Assembly (NCBI RefSeq): GCF_035222375.1 | Contig: NW_026946366.1 | Location: 1,178,001 to 1,242,000 of the forward strand | DNA from: Podospora pseudocomata | Lineage: Eukaryota > Ascomycota > Sordariomycetes > Sordariales > Podosporaceae | Direction of reading: 5' to 3' | Length of the DNA stretch: 64,000 bases | Part shown: one piece after another, positions 44,327-55,594 of the stretch | Layout: every line of letters starts with the position of its first letter | Numbering within the stretch: position 1 is the first letter of the stretch | Program-made: the position numbers and the translations under genes | The notes under the pieces: generated by a model | The model's database searches: none | What the model saw: the letters and a program-made list of their open reading frames with translations, nothing else | What the model was told of the DNA's origin: nothing

Positions 44327-45842
44327 ATGATGGCCATGAAGGCCCTGCTTTGCATCCAACTAACTTTCTTCCGTTTGGCATTTGCCCACTGGCTTGGCCA
44401 AAAGCCCGATGGTCCCCACAACAACTATGGCCTGCCCGAGGCCACAGCAACATCATCACCAGACGACACCAAAGGTTGGTCGCCAAAGCCAACCGAGCCA
44501 CCCCTCCCAGACCATGGACCAGACATCAGCTTCATCGAGTTGATGAGAAGAAGTGAACATTGGATAAAGGCCAAGCGGCAGACAACTCAGTATCTGAACT
44601 CGAAGACGTGCGGCTATTTTACCTCAGACGAATGCAAGTTGTCCTCTGTCTACCCTTCACCCTGAGCCTCCCTAACAAAGCCCCTATTTCAGTTGACCCC
44701 TGGGTATGCTCCAACTCAGAAACATGCACCACCAACACCAACAACGTCGTTGCGTGCCTCTCCTCAGGCGAGACAGGGCCATTCTTCAGCGTCTGTTTCG
44801 ACTACTCAGCCTTCAAGCAGGGTCTATGCGACGATAGGAGCGCAGAAAACCCCGAAACTGGGTGCTGGTAAGTCGGGCGCCTTTACGTCACGAATGACCA
44901 GCAGCAGCTAACGCTTCTTGAACACCAGCGCATCGTCAACAAACCCTGCATGTGTCATGTACATCTGGCCCGGCCCCCAACCCAAAAGCATGTTCTTCTG
45001 CCATCCAAGCTCAACAATCATCACCATGCTGGACGTCCCCCGAAGTGTACTCGACGCCTCCACCAGCGGCACCTCAACCGAGCCACCCTCAACTACGACC
45101 TCACCTCCCCCCGACCCCACGCCCCAGTCTCCCGACCCATCAGCAATAAACACCGGCGCCATGGCCGGCGGTGTCATAGGCGGGGTAGCCTTCCTGTCCC
45201 TTATCGCAGCAGCGATCTTCTTCCTTCATCGGCGCCTTAAGAAAAAGTCCCCTCCCAGCCCTCCTCCTCCCACCAACCAAAATTACACCCCTATCCCAAC
45301 CAACAACAACCCTACTCCCAATCAACAACCCTACTCCCCCCCGACGACCAGACTTCCTCTCCCTCCCAGGTAGCTCAACCCTCCCCTCCTCGACCCCCTA
45401 CCTCTCCAACATCAGCCCCCCAATCGGCGGCGACCCATACTTTCCCCCCCAATACGACCCTTCCAAACAACAACCACCCGAAACACAGCAGCAGCAGCAA
45501 GGCTACTTTTTGTACGGACCCGGTAGCGGTGATGCTGGTGTGGGGTTGTACCCCCACGGCACCCCCAACACGCAGAACTCCCATTTTGAATCGCAGTATA
45601 CCACCCGTCCTGCTCAGGGGCAGGAACCCTACCAACTCTATACACCCCCGCAGCAAGAACAGCCCCAGCTCTCCGAGTTAGACAGTGATGACGTAGCAAA
45701 AGGCCAGAGCGGTAATCCAGCCGAGATGATGGGCAGTTGCGCCGAGCAGCAGAACAGAAACAGGGCTGAGATGACGGAGAAGTGTGACGCAGAGAGACAG
45801 AGTGCAAATCCAGCTGAGACGCCCATAATACCAGAGCCATGA
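44327..45842 (+). CDS. Secreted-then-anchored single-pass membrane protein with Pro/Gln-rich tail
   Basis: Four exons (44327-44633, 44693-44867, 44929-45369, 45416-45842) join to 449 residues. A signal peptide (MMAMKALLCIQLTFFRLAFA) leads into an ectodomain with paired cysteines (KTCGYFTSDEFDPWVCSNSE, VVACLSSGET, FFSVCFDYSAF, CDDRSAENPETGCW, STNPACVMYIW). A Ser/Thr/Pro-rich stalk and one transmembrane helix (GAMAGGVIGGVAFLSLIAAA) with the glycine-rich start of sensor-like proteins follow, then RRLKKK and a long Pro/Gln/Tyr-rich cytoplasmic tail. This layout is common among fungal wall-associated proteins of unknown function. Intron 1 appears to use a GC-AG pair (GCAAGT..TTTCAG). The last intron (46 bp) is the least certain. 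Confidence 0.7.
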
Positions 45843-45936
45843 GTAGGTAGCCAAGCTCACGCCTGAAAAAAACGGCAAGATAAGATAAGGGGATTACATT
45901 GTTTCTTGCTTGACTTCGCATGATGACCTCCGGCCT

Positions 45937-47291
45937 TTACACCCCCTTCTTCTCCCTCAACCAATGCAAATTAACCGGCGTAACCGCCTCTCCACCATCC
46001 CTCACCACCCTCAAGATATTCCTCATACTCAACTCCTCAAATCCAACATGCGTCTCCACCGTCCCGCCAGCGTTGTGACACGTCAACATTACCCTCCCCG
46101 GATGCTGGCCTCTGTCATCAAACCCTAAGCCAGTCACCATCCTCACCAGTCTCTCGTTCACACTGGGCTCATCCATATGAACATCCAACGCCGCAGCCCC
46201 TACCACTCCACTGTCCAACGCATCCGCCAACGCCTCCTCATCCACGAGCGACCCCCTTGCAATATTCACAAACCTCGTCCCTGGCCGTAGGTAGCCCAAC
46301 CTCTCAGCAGTGATGATCGGTCTCCCGTCCGCAGAAGCAGGCGTGCATAACACCACGCAGTCCGATACCTTCATCAGGCCTTCCAACTTCTCGTAGAATG
46401 TAGCTCTGAGCTCAGACTCGACAGCAGCAGGTTTCCTCACAACGTCATAGTAAGCAATCTTCATCCCAAAGGCCGGATTTCCCATCTTAGCAGCTATCTG
46501 CTGCCCTATATTCCCAAACCCGATCAACCCCAACGTATGCCCTCGTGGGTTGTGACTAGCAGCCGTGGCTCTCGCGTGGCATTCCCGAAAGGTACTCCTG
46601 GCATCGCTCGAGGACATTAGGTAGGGAAACGTAGCGGCGTTCATGCACCACGGAAGGTGTCGAAAGGTCGAGATGATCATGGCGACGGAAAAGTCCGCTA
46701 CTGCTTCTGCCGCGGCGAGGCCCGAGTTGCAGTAGATTATCCCTGTTTTCTTCCAGTCAGCTTGCGGTTAGGAAAGTTCTACCCAGCAGCAGAAAGCGCA
46801 CCTCTTTCTCCCAGGAGTTTGGTATCCGCCCAGTCGAACCCAGCGCCCGCGCTCGCAAAAACTTTGACCGACGAAGGCAACAGGTCAATGAGCTCAGCAT
46901 CCCACCGTCCCATCTCTCCTCCTGTGCCCCAGAATGGACGGAATATGGCGCTAAAGTGACCCCATCTTTCCTCTTTCAGGGCGCGGATGAGCTCGTTTCT
47001 TTCGCGCTCGGGGGTGGGGGGCCGGATAACCTCAAAGGCAGCGTTGAACTCGGCGTAGGTGTCCGGGTTGTACTTGATCGGGTCGCCAATATGGAGGACT
47101 ATCGGTCGTTGTGGTTTTCGAGTCGCAGTATCTGGTGAGGAGGTAGTTGACGGCCAGAGAGGGATCGTGGCTGTCGTCGCATTGGGTGTCAAGCTAGGGA
47201 TTGAGTACTGTTGCAGCGGGGAGCTTGACCGCGGGGTTGATGCCGGTACCGGAGTGCTTGCCGGCATGGGAGTGTTTGTAGGCTCTGCCAT
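45937..47291 (-). CDS. D-2-hydroxyacid dehydrogenase (NAD(P)-dependent)
   Basis: Two exons (47291-46802, 46742-45937) around a 59-bp intron encode 431 residues. The N-terminal 60 residues are Ser/Thr/Pro-rich and lack family similarity. Then comes a catalytic domain of the glycerate/glyoxylate-hydroxypyruvate reductase type. The Rossmann motif is HTLGLIGFGNIGQQIAAKMG. The catalytic set is R in FVNIARGSLVDEEALADAL, E in LDVHMDEPSVN and H in VMLTCHNAGGT. The reaction is reversible reduction of 2-keto acids to D-2-hydroxy acids. The stop lies 95 bp from that of the convergent membrane-protein gene. The intron acceptor restores GERGIIYCNSGLAAAEAVAD, a family-typical segment, which supports the model. 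Confidence 0.9.
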
Positions 47292-48134
47292 TGTCGACAC
47301 AAGATGTCTCGACCGCTCGTTCACTGCACCACAGCCCAATTTTTGGTGTTTGACGAGAGGAAAAGAACTGGGCAAATTCATCCTGCAGTCAGACCCCCAA
47401 CACCTTTTACTTTGCGCTCGCAATACCAAGGGTGTAACGCCGGCAGAAGGGGGCCAGCGCGGCAATGCAGGAATCCCGGCTAGCTCTGCCGCGATAAGCC
47501 TGACAGTGAGTGCCAAACCCGGAAATTCCGGGAGCGTTAGGTGAGCGTTAGTTCGGATGACATCCGATCAGATGGTGACAATAGGATCGTCCATCCTGTC
47601 CTCTAGCCGACGGCCCGGACCACCACAGAAACACTGTTTCTCAGCAGACAGTCGGCGATTCTCTCTCCGCATTTTGCCCTCTGTGCCGTGTTCACAAGGA
47701 GCTCACTGGCGTGAGAAAACAGCTGATGATCATCAAAGCTGTCGGGTCGGGCGGCCGTAGTTGCAGAAAGAGAGCCAGTAATACATGTCTTCCACAACGC
47801 TGTGAAACAGTGGTGTTGTCACCAGCAGGTTGGGGGTGCGGGGTCCCAGAAGGTCGCTAAAAACGTGATATGCGAGCCGAGCCGTGGTGGAGGATGTGGG
47901 GGAGTTTCCACTATGACATTGATGACGAAAGGTGGGGGTCCAGTTGACAGGACCTCGGGAGCCGCAACTTTGATGTGCCCAAAGAGTTCAGGGATGGGTC
48001 GTTGTCTCTCACCTCAGAGGTTGGATATGATAGATGACCAATGGTACCTTATATTGTCGCTATAACGGTTTAGATGCCATACGTAGGCTTATCGGGCTGT
48101 GTGGTTACATTCACATATGAACCTTTCAGCCGCG
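47292..48134. other. Intergenic, no gene seen
   Basis: 843 bp upstream of the dehydrogenase gene and downstream of the transcription-factor gene. Nothing coding was recognised. Confidence 0.5.
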
Positions 48135-50793
48135 TCATATCCCGTCTCCGCCGGGATCTCCATGGGGGTCCATGACACCGGCTTTTCCAAGCCATTCCCA
48201 CCAGTCCACGTTGTCATCAATATCCATGCCTGGCTGAAATTCGCCAGTTATATCTCCTGCCAAGGTTGGACTGACCCCCATCCAAGGTTGAGGATCAATA
48301 GCCATGTTCGGCATTGGGAACGGCGGTATATTAGCGAAGGCTGCTGTGGAAGCACTGGGAGTATTCGATGGGTTGGTAAGAGGGCTCGCTGTCAATGCAA
48401 TCCCCTGGTAGGCCAAGTTGAAGCCGCTTGGAGCTTGGTTGCTGTTGGTGTGACCAAATCCCCCCAAATTCGCTCCGCCGAACGAGGTCTCGATGCCAGA
48501 TGTTTCAGGTCTGCTGTAGGATATACCAACGGGCTTGGCCGCCACAAGCCCTTGCCATCGTTCCCGAAATAATTGGGCACTCAGTGAGTCTGGAAACGGC
48601 CCATCACTTGCGAAGGGCGTTCGTCGTGCATCTTCTTCTTCTAGTAACCTTGCTCTGACCGGATCCTTCTGCAGACGTTCAAGCTCTGCTTCCCGATGTT
48701 TTCGTGCTTGGGCTATCAGCCGGCGTAGTGGTGTCCAAAACCTCGGGCCCCTTTCTAGGCTCGACTTGCTGGGGACCAGATATTCGCTGTGAAGAGCCAA
48801 CCATGCGCGCTCAACGGTCGGCGACCAAGGCCTTTGCGTGATCTCAAGAAGAATGAAGATGATAGCATGCCAATGTGTATAAGAATGCGATACCCAGCTC
48901 CATCCCTTGATTTCTGTCTGGGTATTGATAGCATGGTTCTGCTCCGTGATTTCGATCGCTGACAGCAGGAGCTTGTCGCGGACCTCCATGGGCATATCTT
49001 GCTTGTTTGGCGAGGAGAGGAGTGCGGGAAAGTGAAGTATGAGCCGGACCTTTGCGACAACAAGACGTGCAACGGTAATTCCAATCCAGTACTTGATATC
49101 AGGCTCCCCAGCTTGATGATGTCGGATATAACGCTGGTCGAATTTTGAGTAGAGCTCGTCCAGAATCCGGTCCATATCTCTGATGCCATCGGCTGTTGGA
49201 TTCATCATTCGGCGCATCATGTTAGACACCTCATAGCAGTACAGAGCATTGCTCATGTCTGTCATGCCCTCCCGTTCCGCGGGAAGTTCCGTCATATCCG
49301 GGCTGATATCTGAGTCGTTCACATTCAGGGGAAGCTTTGTGTCGAAAGTACCATGGGATATTGTGACCTCGGTGCCTTGATCTTCCGATGTCCTGGCATC
49401 AAGGAAACAAACACCCCACCAAACTCGGCGACGCATCTCAGCTTCGTACGGTGAAAGGCCTTTCATCTTAGCGTCATCCCGGTTGAGGCCAAGAGATTGG
49501 GCCATCCGGATCACAATTCCAGTCATCATCCAGACAAACCTGGGGCTGTCGTTGCAGCGGACCAACAAAAGAAATATGAGAAGCGCCTGGACCACAATGA
49601 GGCTGGGCGAGCCGAGAAAGTTCGTTTTTGCAAGAGCATGCTCAAAACCGGAACGAAACTTTCGTGTGAGCTCATCTTTGGTAGACCCGAGATTCCCTGC
49701 TACCTGTAAAAAGCATCAACATAAATATTTTCAAAATATCAAAGAGGGTCATGCTCACATCTGGTTCTTCCATTGACGTGACAGCCGCAAAGTAAATGGC
49801 AAACATCAAGGTTTCCTGCGCCGGTCCAAGTACTGGTGGGGCTCCATCATGCTTCGGTAATAGAAGCTGTTTGACGGCAGGCATATGAACAGTTTGCATC
49901 AAGCTGTTGACATTCTCACCAAATACCCCAAGCAAAAAAGGTACCTGCGCTGGAGCTGGATACAAGTGATAGATGGATGCTCCGCTAGACCCTAGACTTT
50001 GTCCTAGAAAAACAGTGTGCCTCGGCGATGAGACTTGAGTAGCCGCAGTATTGGCATTTCGAAATGCATCTTCGGGATCCGAGTCGGAGCTATTTGGGTC
50101 TTCTTGGTGCAATGCTCCGGTTTGAGACCGTAGGAGGTCAAGCTGTTGCTATCAGCATTCTTGTCTCGACGTAGCTGGTCTCTCAGTCTCACCTCGTCAT
50201 AGATTCTCGAGAATATGCCACTTCTCACATGGTCCTGTTGGTTTGTATCATCCAATGATAACTTCTGGGTCATCTCAACAGGTGACTTGGACAGGTTGTT
50301 GGCGTTGCGAATAGCGGCTTCACCACCCAGGTCTTTAACGAGCTGTTCGAGCTTTTCTAACCGTTGCATGACATGAGTTGCATCTGCCTTTTGCGAATTT
50401 GTGTTTGGTAGGCTGCTCATGACTGGTGTCTGGGGTGGTGCTGTGCTTGGTGGACTAGTGGTACAGCTACTGGCACCAGGAGCGGCCCGCCGGGCCCATC
50501 GAGGTGGGCGGTACGGAGCCAGAACACAAGCAATGCCATAACGCTTGCAATTGGAACATGGAGACACTTTGTCGCACTTTACTTTTCTGGCGGCAGTTAG
50601 CTTTTGTCAAAAAGGACATTAAAGTTCAGGAATTCAGCAAAGTATTTGAACAGTACCTCGCCCGACATGTCACGCAACTTCTCACACGTGCTGGTTGGGA
50701 CAGGTCGCCCAAGAGTGAGGAAAGATCCTCTTGGTGTTGAGAGGCGTTTAACCCCGTATTGAGACTCGGTATTTGCGGTAGAGAGCGCGACAT
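48135..50793 (-). CDS. Zn2Cys6 transcription factor with fungal-specific TF domain
   Basis: Four exons (50793-50657, 50586-50193, 50142-49759, 49703-48135) with introns of 70, 50 and 55 bp encode 827 residues in one frame. The zinc cluster CVTCRARKVKCDKVSPCSNC, completed by KRYGIAC (about residues 40-66), has six cysteines spaced 2-6-5-2-6; intron 1 falls inside it. A coiled linker follows (VMQRLEKLEQLVKDLGGEAA). The Fungal_trans domain runs from about residue 230 and includes RFVWMMTGIVIRMAQSLGLN, then EMRRRVWWGVCFLDARTSED. The protein should be a nuclear DNA-binding regulator of unknown targets. It is divergent from the HET-domain gene with 329 bp between start codons. Confidence 0.9.
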
Positions 50794-51122
50794 TTTGATT
50801 ACTTGTGTCAAATTCGCTATTTGAATATGAATTGGAGTTCTGCTGGAGTGAGGATGAGACGAACTTACGAAGTTGTTTGTCAAAGACCCGCATGTTTGTT
50901 AAAGTCCGAAGGTCTGTGAAGCGACCAATCACAAAGCGTATGCAGTCTACAACAGGGTTAAATGGGCCCACTTCTTCGCGTTTCTCGGCCACTTCGGCTG
51001 CCAAGAGATTATGGCCGACCGGGCAGTTGACGGATCGTTACTGACATCAGCCAGGTGCCCAACGGTCGACCCAACGACGGCGACGGGACCACGACAGCAT
51101 TCCGAGTTAGGTTTTGACCACA
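50794..51122. promoter_or_regulatory. Shared divergent promoter of the Zn2Cys6 and HET genes
   Basis: 329 bp separate two start codons on opposite strands, so both promoters must lie here. No CGG-Nx-CCG operator that I would call with confidence was seen. Confidence 0.6.
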
Positions 51123-53129
51123 ATGCGTTTAATAAACACCACGACGCTGAGACTGGAATCGCCATGGTCCACGCCCATTTACGCTATTTTGTCACACACT
51201 TGGGGGGAGGATGAGGTCCTCTTCGCCGATATCTGCGACCCACAACAGCTGCTTCCTGTCCACAAGAAGGGATTTCGCAAGGTCAGCCAGAGCTGTGAGC
51301 GTGCTCGCCAAGATGGTTACAACTACATGTGGATTGATACCTGCTGCATCGATAAGACCAGTAGTGCCGAGCTCTCGGAAGCAATCAACTCCATGTTCCG
51401 ATGGTATCACAGGGCAGACAGATGCTATGCCTACCTCTCCGACGTCAATGTTCCAGGAGAGCCATCGGTGGAAGTTGAGAACAGCCGCTGGTTTACTCGG
51501 GGTTGGACGCTTCAAGAGCTGATTGCGCCGCGAGACGTGCGCTTTTATGATAGCCAATGGTGTTTCTTGGGAAGCAGACAGCTCCTTCGCGGCACCCCCA
51601 TCGCAGACATCTCTGAGCTCACAGATTTGGCCGACACCATCAGCAAGGTAACGGGAATTCCCGTCGAAATTCTTCGTTGGTTCTCGCCAAAGCCAGACTC
51701 ACAACTGGTGAGACGGCGGAGTAAAAGGGCAGGGCTCGACAAATACGAACCAACACACGCCCTAGACAAGCTTTTGAGGGCCTGTAGCGTAGGACAAATC
51801 ATGTCTTGGGCTGCTTACCGATTCACCACAAGAAAAGAGGACGAAGCATACTCTCTTCTGGGTCTCTTTGGGGTCAACATGCCAATGCTGTACGGAGAAG
51901 GGCGCAGTGCCTTCCACCGGCTTCAGCAGGAAATACTAAAGACGTCCAACGATCAGTCTATTCTTGCCTTTGAACGACAGTTTTACTCGGATAGCAATTC
52001 GCTACTAGCAGATTCGCCTCGATGCTATGCCTCATCGGAAATTATACAGAGTTTGAACAATGGTCCCCTCCTATCAGGCGCAACTCCGTTTTTCGAATTA
52101 TCGCCTTCTCCAAAGGCCGTCGAGGCTGGGTTGCTTCTTTGCCCACTGATCAGGCAGGGCAAGGAAGACACTACGCGCTACTTGGCGATCTTGAACTGCA
52201 TCTATCGGTCCGACTTCACCAGCCATCCGGCCATAATCCTCCGCAAGATTGACAGCAAGTCCCGCACATTTTACCGAACACCCAAATCCGGGCTACACCG
52301 AATCACTCCCATTAACGACCAAGATTTGATAGAATGGTCAACTGCTGTTGATGGAGGTAAGTACTTTTTTTCTACGGCCTTGAAACCACAAAGCTTATCA
52401 AGAAAGTGCCTAGTGTCGAACCGATTGCGCTATGATCTCAACAAAGTCTACTTCGAGACGATCCGTCTTTACTTGGAGCCTCCTCAAATCCTGTCTAGCA
52501 TCTCGTATGGTGTTGGACAACCAGCTTCAAGCTCTCTCTCTACTCCAGGAATGAGGATCAAGCTTGAAATGCCAGACACAATGAGATTTTCTTCTGGTGC
52601 CTATCCTCATATGTTACAGGTCACGAAGAATCGGGTTTACGCCCCATCTATCACGCTCGATAGTTGGCCCAAGCGGTTTCTGGACAATCAAGAACCTATG
52701 ACGAACTACCTAGCGCTCTTCGGCACTGTTCTTCTTCACTTTGAAGGCATGGGTGCAGTTGCCTTGTCATGGGGAAAGTCATGTGCTCCTGACCGTGGGG
52801 ATCGATCTCCTGAGCCTTTTATTGCAATCATGGACTGGGCCAAAGTTGTCAGAGCTGCACATGGCAAGGAGTTAGAGCTTTTTGATCTGGAAAATTTGCG
52901 TTTGCGGACTACCGCCGAGTTTCTTTATGCGACGTATTCGTGGACATGGGTATCTTTGCTGGCCACCAAGCCAGACATCCGAGCCGAACACGACAGCCCT
53001 CGAATAAAGGTGCGATGCAAGATACGGACCGTCGAGTTTTTAGGACGACCTCTCTTTGAACTAGAGCTTTCAGTTCTTCCCCAAGGCAGATCGAGTTTTG
53101 TTGGCATGGTACGATCTTCATTTTCATGA
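51123..53129 (+). CDS. HET-domain protein (heterokaryon incompatibility type)
   Basis: A single exon of 668 residues beginning MRLINTTTLRL, the usual start of HET proteins. The HET domain covers about residues 20-170: YAILSHTWGEDEVLF, then ARQDGYNYMWIDTCCIDKTS, AINSMFRWYHRADRCYAYLS, and SRWFTRGWTLQELIAPRDVR. The family segment MSWAAYRFTTRKEDEAYSLL with GLFGVNMPMLYGEG follows. The C-terminal 350 residues match no domain known to me. HET domains, distantly related to TIR, trigger cell death when different alleles or loci meet in one cell. No repeats or NTPase are attached, so partners would have to be encoded elsewhere. The ATG at 51123 is preferred over an upstream in-frame start at 51114. Confidence 0.92.
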   Translation: MRLINTTTLRLESPWSTPIYAILSHTWGEDEVLFADICDPQQLLPVHKKGFRKVSQSCERARQDGYNYMWIDTCCIDKTSSAELSEAINSMFRWYHRADRCYAYLSDVNVPGEPSVEVENSRWFTRGWTLQELIAPRDVRFYDSQWCFLGSRQLLRGTPIADISELTDLADTISKVTGIPVEILRWFSPKPDSQLVRRRSKRAGLDKYEPTHALDKLLRACSVGQIMSWAAYRFTTRKEDEAYSLLGLFGVNMPMLYGEGRSAFHRLQQEILKTSNDQSILAFERQFYSDSNSLLADSPRCYASSEIIQSLNNGPLLSGATPFFELSPSPKAVEAGLLLCPLIRQGKEDTTRYLAILNCIYRSDFTSHPAIILRKIDSKSRTFYRTPKSGLHRITPINDQDLIEWSTAVDGGKYFFSTALKPQSLSRKCLVSNRLRYDLNKVYFETIRLYLEPPQILSSISYGVGQPASSSLSTPGMRIKLEMPDTMRFSSGAYPHMLQVTKNRVYAPSITLDSWPKRFLDNQEPMTNYLALFGTVLLHFEGMGAVALSWGKSCAPDRGDRSPEPFIAIMDWAKVVRAAHGKELELFDLENLRLRTTAEFLYATYSWTWVSLLATKPDIRAEHDSPRIKVRCKIRTVEFLGRPLFELELSVLPQGRSSFVGMVRSSFS

Positions 53130-54182
53130 GGCTTTTGGGCTCAGAGCGCCACGCCAGGGTGAACCGGGAATTCGTCCGATGATGGCGGAGCCAGATAGCC
53201 GTTTGCCTCGGCCGGTTTCTGCTGTTGCGGGTTCTTCTTTCCGAATCCAGATAGTCGGCCATTGGGAACATAAACGACAGCAAAGACAACTTCAAGTTTA
53301 AGACCTCGATGTCAGGTTAGGAAAGCGCAAACCCAGTTCGTGATGGATTACGCTACCCTTACAAACCGACCATGCAAGATCAGGAACGGAGTACGACGTT
53401 GCGGACCTCTTCGCTAAGGCACAGTTGGGCCGAAGAGGAAGGCGATCCACGGAAAACTTTTATCACCTTGTTCTTGGCAGCCACAGAAGAACGATTGCAA
53501 ATTCTTACAAACGAGTCCTTGAAGCGCGCCATTTTCAAAGTTAACAAGATTTCAGAAAGTGCCACGCGTTACTGCGACCCTTCTGACCAGAATTCCACTC
53601 ATCAAAGCGCCGGCACTTCCCCAATTGCGGATGGTGGTGCTAACGGGCGGGGTAGCATGACCCAAAGTTGACATATTTGCGGCGTACTAGTCCATTCGGT
53701 CGGTTAAGTCGAAGGGACGCATCTTCCGCAATAACCTAATCTGTAGGTAAGCCTCTCGGAAAAAAGTCTGGCAGGTTCAACGTCGCAGTACCAAGAGACG
53801 GCACGGCAGAATGGATCGTCAACCCATCTGGGCACCGCCTTGCCATGCATGACGGCTACAACGAGCAGGAAGTCAAGAGATGAGGAGTTACCCTGGAGTT
53901 CCATGAACCAGGAAGGGAGACAGCTGTCAATTCCCGGTAATGCACGTTCAGTCCGGGGTTCTGACGGCATCACGGCATCGCGATTCTTTTCACCAACCCA
54001 AGTCCTGGGTAAATGAGGCGTCACTTATCTTGCAGGCTCGTCCGAGAGATATAAACCACGCTTGCCCCATGCCCCGGAGACTGACATCATGCTCCACAAC
54101 CTGTCACTTCTCTTGCTCCGCTCGCTAGCAACACTACTACCGGTGCCTACTACCTTACCTGGCTGATCGACTGCTACTCAAG
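53130..54182. other. Intergenic, no gene seen
   Basis: About 1 kb between the HET gene and the secreted-protein gene. Short frames have no family resemblance. Confidence 0.5.
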
Positions 54183-54802
54183 ATGCGCATCTCCACCGTC
54201 CTCTCCCTGGCAAGTCTTGCCACCGCGGCCCCTGTTCCAGAAGCAGAAGCCCCAAAGTTCGGAATTGCACCGGCTGGCCAAGGATTCTTTGGAGCCGGTC
54301 AGGTCCGTACTCTCTGGAACCAGGGCGACCACTCAAACCTTGGGTGCCTGACCAACACCGGCCTCTGGACCACGAACGAAAGCCAATGCGGCACGTTTGT
54401 CTCCAAGGAGCTCACAACTGGCTACAGCGTGAAGACATTCCAACTATTCACTTCGGCTGGACCCTGCTCCATCTACGGCGCGAAATTCTACTGCGACAAA
54501 AACGCGACTCCCTTTCTCTTTGGTGTAAGTCTCTATACTACCACCACCAAGCTCCGTACCCCCGATGCATAAACTGACACCATCCACAGCTCTGGCCCTG
54601 GCCCAACTCCATTCCCGGAGTTGACTCCCTCCGCGCAGGCCAGTACGGCCTCATGGCAACCTTTGGCAACAACCCCCCTCTCAAAGAGGAAGGTCCCCAA
54701 GAGATTCACTTTGTCACATACAGGGAGACGGGCAAGTACGTCTGGCTTACCTGGGCGCCGCTGCGAGGAGGGCCGATTTTGACTCCGGTTCCCATTGAAT
54801 AA
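54183..54802 (+). CDS. Small secreted protein, unknown function
   Basis: Two exons (54183-54524, 54590-54802) around a 65-bp GTAAGT..CACAG intron encode 184 residues. A signal peptide (MRISTVLSLASLATAAP) is followed by a mature part with four cysteines in two nearby pairs (GCLTNTGLWTTNESQCG and GPCSIYGAKFYCDKN). Possible N-glycosylation sites are NES and NAT. The C-terminus ends GGPILTPVPIE. I do not recognise a family. Size, cysteine content and signal peptide are those of candidate effectors or wall proteins. The intron joins FLFG to LWPWPNS without frame change, and the unspliced frame would end soon after. Confidence 0.75.
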
Positions 54803-55057
54803 AGCACCCACAACAAACTGGGGAATCATGTACATAAAACACACCTTACCTACCTACCTACCCACCTACCTTTTTCCTCTCTCCAACTTGTGCCTCGTTG
54901 CTGTTCCCCCTGAAACCCCTATTGTGGATACGTAGTCTGGAGCAACCATCAAAAGTGGAGCCTGCGGAGTGCAAAGAAAAAGACACATGTCCACACACTC
55001 CACAAGCACCCGGATAAAAGCGCAAAATTGAAATGGGGAAAACAATGAGCAGGAATA

Positions 55058-55131
55058 TCCTCTGTGGCGCAATTGGCTAGCGCGTCTGACTGTTAATCAG
55101 GAGGTTGGAAGTTCGAGCCTTCCCGGAGGAG
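55058..55131 (+). tRNA. tRNA-Asn (anticodon GTT)
   Basis: A 74-nt cloverleaf: acceptor arms TCCTCTG / CGGAGGA with one G-T pair, D-arm with AATTGGCTAGC, anticodon loop CTGTTAA (anticodon GTT), T-arm GTTCGAGCC and discriminator G. There is no intron. Confidence 0.93.
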
Positions 55132-55594
55132 ATTGAGTTGGAACCATTTGTAGTGGTTCGAGTTCTTTTTTCATGGTTTTGGTCTCATCATGTCGCCTGA
55201 TTAGCATAAACCATCTTCTGGCTTTTATTTTTGTTTTGTTGTCTGAGCTTACGGTGGACTTCATCCCAACGTAAGGCGTACTTCATTCCAGCATGAAAGA
55301 GATTTTATCCCAGCTTCACATGGACTTAATCATGGCTCGATGTGTAAACAAGGGCACCAGTTGCTTGTGTGTAATATGTGGCTTCTATTATTACCTTTCA
55401 GCAAGACCTTTTTGGCCGGGAGCTGTTCCCATCAACGATATCCTGTTCACCAAAACCTTATACGTCATTCGTCTGTTACATACTAGGTACAGACAAAGGA
55501 TCCCATAACTGCATTATCCTTTCTTTCTACACGTGTCAATCTCACAATCTCTCATTCTCATCCGACATATCATATTCCTCCGTAACCTTCCCCA
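55132..55594. other. Intergenic, no gene seen
   Basis: 463 bp downstream of the tRNA gene. A repeated TTCATCCCAAC/TTCATTCCAGC/TTTATCCCAGC phrase occurs at 55260-55315. Confidence 0.5.

Noticed and set aside
47802-48065. 87-residue plus-strand frame
   Set aside because: Gly/Met-rich random composition and no recognisable motif.
53372-53671. 99-residue plus-strand frame after the HET gene
   Set aside because: No signal peptide, domain or intron support; typical chance length in GC-balanced intergenic DNA.
55260-55315. Repeated TTCATCCCAAC-like phrase downstream of tRNA-Asn
   Set aside because: Three imperfect copies only; noted as low-complexity, not called as a repeat family.
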